From Halobacteroidaceae bacterium (GTDB lineage Bacteria; Bacillota; Halanaerobiia; B1SED10-174): DNA of 19,673 bases. The stretch spans positions 1 through 19,673 of the forward strand of contig PUKG01000230.1 in NCBI GenBank assembly GCA_003550445.1, given 5' to 3'. Numbering within the stretch: the first letter of the stretch is position 1; each line of letters begins with the position of its first letter. A program made the translations under genes and the position numbers. Of the stretch, positions 15,421 through 19,673 are shown piece after piece. The notes beneath the pieces were generated by a model. The model had not been told where the DNA came from and did no database searches. It was given only the letters and a program-made list of their open reading frames with translations.

Positions 15421-16596
15421 ATGAAATACTGTTTTGACGAAGTTATTGAAAGAAGAGGAACAAACTGTATTAAATGGGACTATACAAAAGAAATCTTTGG
15501 AAAAGAAGAAATCCTTCCCCTTTGGGTTGCTGATATGGATTTTTCTGTTCCTCCTCAAGTCCAACAAGAACTGGAGAAAAGAATAAAGCACCCTGTCTTT
15601 GGTTATTCTGGTGTGCCTGATGGTTTTAAGGAAAGCTTTATTAACTGGATGCAAAAACGCCACGATTGGTCAGTTGAAAATGAATGGATCATTGCCAACC
15701 CGGGTGTTGTCCCCGCAATTTCCCTGGCAATAAATACATTTTCTGAAGAGGGGGATAAAGTGGTGATTCAACCCCCTGTTTATCCACCTTTTTTTTCAAC
15801 TGCTGAGAAAAATAAACGAGAACTGGTTTTAAACCCCCTACAAGAAACTGATAATGGTTATGAAATGGATTTTGATCACTTAAAGAAAAATATTGATTCC
15901 AGGACTAAAATGCTGATTTTTTGTAATCCTCATAACCCAGTTGGCCGGGTATGGAGGGAAAATGAATTGGAGGAACTGGTTCGGATTTGTGCCGAAAAAG
16001 ATGTGTTACTGGTATCCGATGAAATTTGGTCCGATATTATTATGCCTGGTTTCAAACACCTCCCCCTGGCCAAGGTGGCAGATAAGCTGGCTTATGATGG
16101 GGTAATTACCTGTATGGCCCCAAGTAAAACCTTTAATCTTGCTGGATTAAAGGCTTCTGCAACGGTTATTCCCGAGGATAAATACAGGGCTAAGTTTATT
16201 GACTTGGCGGAACGTTTTGGGATGAATAAGGTAAATATGTTTGGGGGAATTACTTTCACCTCGGCTTATAATTATGGGGAGGACTGGCTGGAGTGTCTAG
16301 TAAGTTATCTGGATGAAAACATGGATTTTTTAATTAAGTTTCTTGGAGAAAAACTGCCTGCCATAAAGGCGAGTAAATCCGAGGGAACATACCTTGTATG
16401 GCTCGATTTCCGGGGTCTTGGGCTAACTGATGAAGACCTTGTTGAAAGAATGGTTCACAAAGCTCGAGTTGGTTTAAATCCCGGCTTTTCTTTTGGGGAT
16501 CAGGGGAAAGGTTTTTTGAGGATAAATGTGGGCTGCCCACGGCCCCTGTTAGTTGAAGCTCTGGAGAGAATTGAAGATGAATTCAAAAATGGGTAG
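15421..16596 (+). CDS. PatB/MalY-type PLP aminotransferase, probable cystathionine beta-lyase
   Basis: Fold-type I PLP enzyme of the MalY/PatB subgroup, most of which act as C-S beta-lyases on cystathionine or cysteine. FDEVIERRGTN-IKWD at the N-terminus is the subgroup signature. LPLWVADMDF, CNPHNPVGRVW (around 168-178), SDEIWSD and APSKTFNLAGL with the PLP lysine K236 follow. ATG 15421 gives the family start and has GAGGGTGA (15408-15415) five bases upstream, inside the preceding gene. An ATG at 15406 lies at or before that SD. Length 391, normal. The one-base gap suggests cotranscription with the pseudouridine synthase. Not functionally linked to neighbours in any obvious way. Confidence 0.92.
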   Translation: MKYCFDEVIERRGTNCIKWDYTKEIFGKEEILPLWVADMDFSVPPQVQQELEKRIKHPVFGYSGVPDGFKESFINWMQKRHDWSVENEWIIANPGVVPAISLAINTFSEEGDKVVIQPPVYPPFFSTAEKNKRELVLNPLQETDNGYEMDFDHLKKNIDSRTKMLIFCNPHNPVGRVWRENELEELVRICAEKDVLLVSDEIWSDIIMPGFKHLPLAKVADKLAYDGVITCMAPSKTFNLAGLKASATVIPEDKYRAKFIDLAERFGMNKVNMFGGITFTSAYNYGEDWLECLVSYLDENMDFLIKFLGEKLPAIKASKSEGTYLVWLDFRGLGLTDEDLVERMVHKARVGLNPGFSFGDQGKGFLRINVGCPRPLLVEALERIEDEFKNG

Positions 16597-16731
16597 TGAT
16601 AGACGAAAATTGTTTGGTTATGGTTTTTGGAATTTTGACTTTTAATTTTCCTGGAAATTATTTTTACCTTGAAAGTCAATCTGGATACCTGTGTTTTATT
16701 AAGGATGAAAAAACACAAAGAAAATGAGTTC
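16597..16731. other. Intergenic sequence between patB-like gene and pyr promoter
   Basis: 135 AT-rich bases with no ORF of note. It contains an 8-bp inverted repeat and a weak hairpin described separately, and otherwise nothing I can name. It marks the boundary between two transcription units. Confidence 0.5.
16635..16679. repeat. Inverted repeat with weak terminator-like core
   Basis: TTGACTTT (16635-16642) is exactly mirrored by AAAGTCAA (16672-16679), 29 bases apart. Inside, TTTC (16647-16650) and GAAA (16654-16657) can pair, extended by TAA/TTA with a bulge, followed by TTTTT (16661-16665). This is a possible weak terminator for the upstream operon or an operator. The stem has little GC, so confidence is low. 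Confidence 0.35.
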
Positions 16732-16760
16732 TTGACAAACAAGAATTCTATTGATAATAT
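16732..16760 (+). promoter_or_regulatory. Sigma-A-type promoter of the pyr operon
   Basis: TTGACA at 16732-16737 is a perfect -35 box. A 17-base spacer leads to TAATAT at 16755-16760, and TGA just before it makes an extended -10 (TGnTAATAT). Transcription should start near 16766-16768, about a dozen bases before the PyrR hairpin. Best promoter in the window. Confidence 0.92.
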
Positions 16761-16778
16761 TTAGAGAAGCAAATGAAG

Positions 16779-16811
16779 TCCTTTAAGTTAACCCTGCGAG
16801 GTTAACAAGGA
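16779..16811 (+). promoter_or_regulatory. PyrR-binding RNA hairpin 1
   Basis: Upper stem GTTAACC (16787-16793) with GGTTAAC (16800-16806) closes the hexaloop CTGCGA, which matches the CNGNGA loop of PyrR sites. The lower stem TCCTT (16779-16783) pairs with AAGGA (16807-16811), leaving a 5'-side TAA internal bulge. Compared with the ARUCCNGNGAGGYU consensus only U3 differs, and the change to C keeps the pair to G. Confidence 0.92.
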
Positions 16812-16822
16812 AGATTTTTACC

Positions 16823-16854
16823 GGCTTCCTGTTGGCCTGACAGGAAGCCTTTTT
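16823..16854 (+). terminator. Attenuator terminator in pyrR leader
   Basis: Perfect 10-bp stem, GGCTTCCTGT (16823-16832) with ACAGGAAGCC (16840-16849), loop of seven, followed by TTTTT (16850-16854). Its 5' arm overlaps the antiterminator 3' arm. Confidence 0.95.
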
Positions 16855-16871
16855 ATGCAGGAGGGGTAAAA

Positions 16872-17411
16872 ATGAACGAAAAAAAGAAAGTGATTATGGA
16901 TGAAGGTGACATTAGGAGAGCCTTAACCAGAATTGCCCATGAAATTATTGAAGCATTTAAAAGGGTGGATGATCTATACCTTGTGGGAATTAAAACCCGG
17001 GGAGCACCTCTGGCCAGAAGAATCGCAGCAAGGATGAAAGATATTGAAGGCCGGGAAATAAAGGTTGGGGTGCTTGATATTACCCTTTACCGAGATGACC
17101 TAACTCTGGTGGGCCCTCACCCAATCCTGCATGAAACAGACCTTCCCTTTGATGTTTCTGGTAAGAGAATAATCCTGGTTGATGATGTCCTTTTCACAGG
17201 AAGAACCATCAGGGCAGCGATGGACGCCCTGATGGATAAAGGGAGACCACGGCAAATTGGTTTGGCGGTATTAATTGATCGAGGTCATAGAGAGCTTCCT
17301 ATCCGGGCAGATTTTGTAGGAAAAAACCTGCCAACTTCAAAAAAGGAAATTGTCCAGGTTGAACTAAAAGAAGTTGATAAAAATGATGGCGTGTATTTAA
17401 TAACAGAATAA
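16872..17411 (+). CDS. pyrR: Bifunctional pyr operon regulator / uracil phosphoribosyltransferase PyrR
   Basis: RNA-binding attenuation regulator with a phosphoribosyltransferase fold and UPRT activity. The PRPP-binding loop is IILVDDVLFTGRT (100-112). GIKTRGAPLARR (39-50) and LDITLYRDDL (68-77) are PyrR-specific, the latter in the dimer/RNA-binding face region. Length 179 is normal. ATG 16872 follows an AGGAGGGG SD. Two RNA hairpins matching its binding consensus lie in the operon, one before and one after this gene, so it very likely autoregulates and controls uraA and pyrC according to uridine nucleotide levels. Confidence 0.98.
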   Translation: MNEKKKVIMDEGDIRRALTRIAHEIIEAFKRVDDLYLVGIKTRGAPLARRIAARMKDIEGREIKVGVLDITLYRDDLTLVGPHPILHETDLPFDVSGKRIILVDDVLFTGRTIRAAMDALMDKGRPRQIGLAVLIDRGHRELPIRADFVGKNLPTSKKEIVQVELKEVDKNDGVYLITE

Positions 17412-17422
17412 GATAAAGAAAG

Positions 17423-17455
17423 CCCTTTAATTCGGTCCGGAGAGGCCGGCAAGGG
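17423..17455 (+). promoter_or_regulatory. PyrR-binding RNA hairpin 2, pyrR-uraA gap
   Basis: Same architecture as the first site. Upper stem TCGGTC (17432-17437) with GGCCGG (17444-17449) closes the hexaloop CGGAGA, matching CNGNGA. Lower stem CCCTT (17423-17427) pairs with AAGGG (17451-17455), with a 5'-side TAAT bulge. GGTCCGGAGAGGCC fits the PyrR consensus with conservative end changes. Bacillus also carries a PyrR site between pyrR and pyrP. Confidence 0.88.
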
Positions 17456-17525
17456 AAGGCCACAAAAGTATTTCCCCTGCCTGTTTCACTGTGCCGATTG
17501 GGAAAATACATTAGGAGGCGGTTAA
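17448..17525 (+). promoter_or_regulatory. Alternative RNA structures upstream of uraA, possible translational switch
   Basis: GGCAAGGGAA (17448-17457) can pair with TTCCCCTGCC (17472-17481) at 9 of 10 positions, an antiterminator-like helix exclusive with PyrR hairpin 2. The TTTCCC of that arm can instead join GTATTTCCC (17468-17476) with GGGAAAATAC (17500-17509), one A bulged. No T-tract follows; instead the uraA SD AGGAGG (17513-17518) begins four bases later. This suggests control of ribosome access rather than termination, an inference. Confidence 0.55.
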
Positions 17526-18809
17526 ATGGCAGGGAAAGAAGCAGGAATGTTCAAGGAAAACTGGCAGGAGATTGGAAATTTTGGCAAGGGCAGAGCAGCA
17601 ATGCTGGCCTTACAGCACCTTTTCGCTATGTTTGGGGCAACAATACTTGTTCCCAGATTAACAGGTCTTGACCCGGCAGTAGCTTTGTTTACTTCGGCTA
17701 TTGGAACTCTGGCATTCTATTTTATTACCCGGGGAAGAGTTCCCGCTTATTTGGGTTCATCCTTCAGCTTCATTATTCCCCTGCAAATGGTAATTTTCCA
17801 GGAAAATCTGGGGTTAGGAATTGGCCCGGCAATGGTTGGAGTTGTTTTTGCTGGGTTAATTTATGTACTGGTTGCATTAATCATCAAACAGGTTGGACCG
17901 GAGTTCTTTAAACAACTTCTTCCTCCTGTTGTTGTTGGGCCAGTAATAATAATAATTGGACTTGCCCTGGCTCCGGTTGCAAAAGATATGTTTATGGATC
18001 ACCCAACGACAGCATTGGTAACCCTGGTTTTAACTGTTGTGGTAAGTATTTTCCTGCGAGGGTTTTTAAAATTAATCCCGATTTTGATTGGAATTATTGG
18101 AGGTTATTTATTTGCCCTGGTTCAGGGTCTGGTTGATTTCACTCCGTTTTATGAGGCCGCCTGGCTTGCCTGGCCTTCTTTCACTGCCCCTTCATTTCAG
18201 GGTTCTCTTGCCGCGATAACTATTATTACTCCCATTGCCCTGGTTACAATCGTCGAACATCTGGGGGATGTTGTGGCTTTAAGCAGGACGGTAGGTAAAG
18301 ATTTTGTAGTTAAACCCGGCTTACATAGGACCCTACTTGGAGATGGAGTTGCAACAATGCTTGCAGGAATTTTTGGGGGTCCTCCCAACACTACTTACAG
18401 TGAAAACGTTGGGGTCCTTGCTCTAACCGGAATAAAAAATGCTCTGATTGTTTCAATGGCAGCTGTTTTTGTAATGTTAATAAGTTTTGTCGGGAAATTT
18501 GGAGCCGTAATCCAGAGTATTCCAGCGGCAGTAATGGGAGGGATAACCTTCCTTCTTTTTGGAATGATCGCTGGTGTTGGTTTAAGAACTCTTACGGAAA
18601 ACGAAGTTGACTTTTCCAACCCCCGTAACCTGGTAATTGTTTCTCTAACCCTGGTGGTTGGTTTGAGTGGGATTTCCCTGGAAATTGGGGGTCTTGTTTT
18701 TGAGCAAATGGGTCTTGCGGCCATGGTGGGAATACTTCTTAACTTAATTTTACCCAAAAAGGATCTTGGGTTTGTTAGTCCTGCCCCAGTCGGAAAAATT
18801 AAGGAGTGA
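17526..18809 (+). CDS. uraA: Uracil permease, NCS2 family (UraA/PyrP)
   Basis: Proton-coupled uracil importer of the cytoplasmic membrane. The 427-residue protein is a string of about 14 hydrophobic segments as in UraA. MLALQHLFAMFGATILVP near the N-terminus is the family opening. VEHLGD holds the conserved Glu, and the segment GGPPNTTYSENVGVLALTG with the following region is the substrate-site signature of uracil-type NCS2 members. ATG 17526 has SD AGGAGG seven bases upstream. It sits between pyrR and pyrC, the place of pyrP in Bacillus, behind a second PyrR hairpin, so import should fall when uridine nucleotides are plentiful. The stop is five bases before the pyrC start. Confidence 0.96.
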   Translation: MAGKEAGMFKENWQEIGNFGKGRAAMLALQHLFAMFGATILVPRLTGLDPAVALFTSAIGTLAFYFITRGRVPAYLGSSFSFIIPLQMVIFQENLGLGIGPAMVGVVFAGLIYVLVALIIKQVGPEFFKQLLPPVVVGPVIIIIGLALAPVAKDMFMDHPTTALVTLVLTVVVSIFLRGFLKLIPILIGIIGGYLFALVQGLVDFTPFYEAAWLAWPSFTAPSFQGSLAAITIITPIALVTIVEHLGDVVALSRTVGKDFVVKPGLHRTLLGDGVATMLAGIFGGPPNTTYSENVGVLALTGIKNALIVSMAAVFVMLISFVGKFGAVIQSIPAAVMGGITFLLFGMIAGVGLRTLTENEVDFSNPRNLVIVSLTLVVGLSGISLEIGGLVFEQMGLAAMVGILLNLILPKKDLGFVSPAPVGKIKE

Positions 18810-18814
18810 TAGGT

Positions 18815-19673
18815 TTGGCCTACCTCTTAAAAGGTGCGGATTTAATCTGCCCTGGCAAAAAAGAAATATTTACTGGAGATATTCTGATTGAAGAAACCCT
18901 TTTATCTTCCATCGGGAAGGAGATTGACCCTCCAGAGGATTCAACGGAAGTAATTGATTGTAAAGGGCTTCAGGTTTTCCCTGGTTTTTTTGATATGCAC
19001 GTTCACTTCAGAGATCCGGGTCAGACCCATAAAGAGGATTTATTTAGTGGCCTTCAGGCAGCGGCGGCCGGTGGTTTCACCGGCGTTGCTGCAATGGCCA
19101 ATACAACTCCTGTAATTGATAACCCTAACCTTGTTTCTAAAATACTGGAAAAAGGGAAAGAACTTGGGGGACCGTCCTACCACCAGATTCCCGCAGCAAC
19201 CTTCGGGCTAACAGGAAAAGAATTAACAGATTTTTCTGGACTTCTTTCCGCGGGTGCTGTGGCTTTCAGTGATGATGGCCAACCAATTTGGGATCAGGGG
19301 CTTTTAAATGAAATCCTGCAAGCAAGTTCTGAACTCGGATTTGTTTATATTGAGCATTGCGAGGACCAAAACTACGAACCAGAAGATTTAGCTTCCGAAG
19401 TGAATATGGTTTATCGTGACATTGAATGCCTTATCAAAAGGGGAGGAAATTTGCATCTCGCCCATATTAGCTGTGCTAAATCCCTGGAACTGGTTATTGA
19501 AGGGAAAAAGGAAGGGTTGAATCTCACCTGCGAGGTTACTCCTCACCACCTAGCCCTTGATTACCGGATAATTAAGGAAAAAGGAACAAATGCCAGGATG
19601 AACCCTCCCTTGCGGAAACCTGAAGATGTAATTGCCCTGCGGGAGGGGGTTGCAGAAGGGTATGTAGATGCAA
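18815..19673 (+). CDS. pyrC: Dihydroorotase, class I, 3' end off the window
   Basis: Zinc amidohydrolase interconverting carbamoyl-aspartate and dihydroorotate, third step of UMP synthesis. Start is TTG 18815 with SD AGGAG (18802-18806) eight bases upstream. 286 codons are visible and the frame is open to the edge, just before the expected TDHAPH motif. Metal-site residues seen are DMHVHFRDPG (H62, H64), D154 in FSDDG, H181 in EHCED and H217 in AHIS; NTTP and MNPPLR are also present. From memory of class I enzymes the H181-H217 distance is about 16 residues shorter than usual: the GVMNEG-type loop is absent. pyrB, usually just upstream in Bacillus, is not here. Confidence 0.96.
   Translation, partial: MAYLLKGADLICPGKKEIFTGDILIEETLLSSIGKEIDPPEDSTEVIDCKGLQVFPGFFDMHVHFRDPGQTHKEDLFSGLQAAAAGGFTGVAAMANTTPVIDNPNLVSKILEKGKELGGPSYHQIPAATFGLTGKELTDFSGLLSAGAVAFSDDGQPIWDQGLLNEILQASSELGFVYIEHCEDQNYEPEDLASEVNMVYRDIECLIKRGGNLHLAHISCAKSLELVIEGKKEGLNLTCEVTPHHLALDYRIIKEKGTNARMNPPLRKPEDVIALREGVAEGYVDA

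Larger units (their letters stand above)
16767..16871 (+). promoter_or_regulatory. PyrR-dependent transcription attenuator, pyrR leader
   Basis: Three mutually exclusive RNA structures can be drawn. The PyrR-binding anti-antiterminator is 16779-16811. The antiterminator pairs 16800-16813 (starting GGTTAAC) with 16825-16837 (CTTCCTGTTGGCC), with one bulged A. The terminator is 16823-16854. With UMP-bound PyrR on the RNA, the first hairpin is stabilised and the terminator can form; without it, the antiterminator allows read-through into pyrR. This is the known Bacillus-type pyr mechanism. The pyrR SD (AGGAGGGG) lies just past the terminator. Confidence 0.93.

Noticed and set aside
16773..16805. 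Ten-codon ORF (MKSFKLTLRG) overlapping the first PyrR hairpin, as a leader peptide
   Set aside because: The predicted transcript starts only a few bases before its ATG, leaving no room for an SD, and the hairpin is fully explained by PyrR binding.
1..19673. CRISPR array, insertion sequence, phage or toxin-antitoxin genes
   Set aside because: No direct-repeat array, transposase motif, integrase or antitoxin-like small gene pair was seen on either strand.

Overview
The window is 19.7 kb in which every convincing gene lies on the + strand, packed tightly with short gaps or small overlaps. Gene content and order point to a low-to-moderate-GC Firmicute, most likely class Clostridia: a dcw (division and cell wall) cluster, the ylm/divIVA cluster, and a PyrR-attenuated pyrimidine operon. 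GTG and TTG starts are common, purine-rich Shine-Dalgarno (SD) sequences are strong, and runs of 7-8 G recur. I cannot name the species from this sequence alone.

Region 1 (1-8953), peptidoglycan synthesis and septation: murD (5' end off the window), ftsW/spoVE, murG, murC, murA, ftsQ/divIB, ftsA and ftsZ, closed by a strong intrinsic terminator. These genes make UDP-MurNAc-peptides and lipid II (MurA, MurC, MurD, MurG), polymerise glycan at the septum (FtsW) and assemble the Z-ring (FtsZ, FtsA, FtsQ). murB is absent from the expected stretch. The spoIIGA-sigE-sigG block that follows ftsZ in many spore-formers is also absent.

Region 2 (8954-16596), nrdR and the ylm/divIVA neighbourhood: nrdR, pgeF (split by an apparent -1 frameshift in a G8 run), an HlyD-like membrane-anchored protein, yggS, yggT, an S4-domain protein matching only the C-terminal part of YlmH, divIVA, an Asp/Glu racemase, a DUF5665-like membrane protein, lspA, an RluD-type pseudouridine synthase and a PatB/MalY-type aminotransferase. 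sepF, normally between yggS and yggT, is missing.

Region 3 (16597-19673), pyrimidine operon: a consensus promoter, a complete PyrR attenuator (binding hairpin, antiterminator, terminator), pyrR, a second PyrR-binding hairpin in the pyrR-uraA gap, uraA/pyrP, and pyrC, which runs off the right edge. The second PyrR element lacks a U-tract terminator and sits just upstream of the uraA ribosome-binding site, so it may act on translation. pyrB is not present between uraA and pyrC.

No tRNA, rRNA, CRISPR array, insertion sequence or phage gene was seen, and there is no gene-free stretch above 300 bases. I found no wholly new system. The best leads are the pgeF frameshift, the unusual second PyrR element, the trimmed ylmH with missing sepF, and the shortened PyrC metal-site loop.
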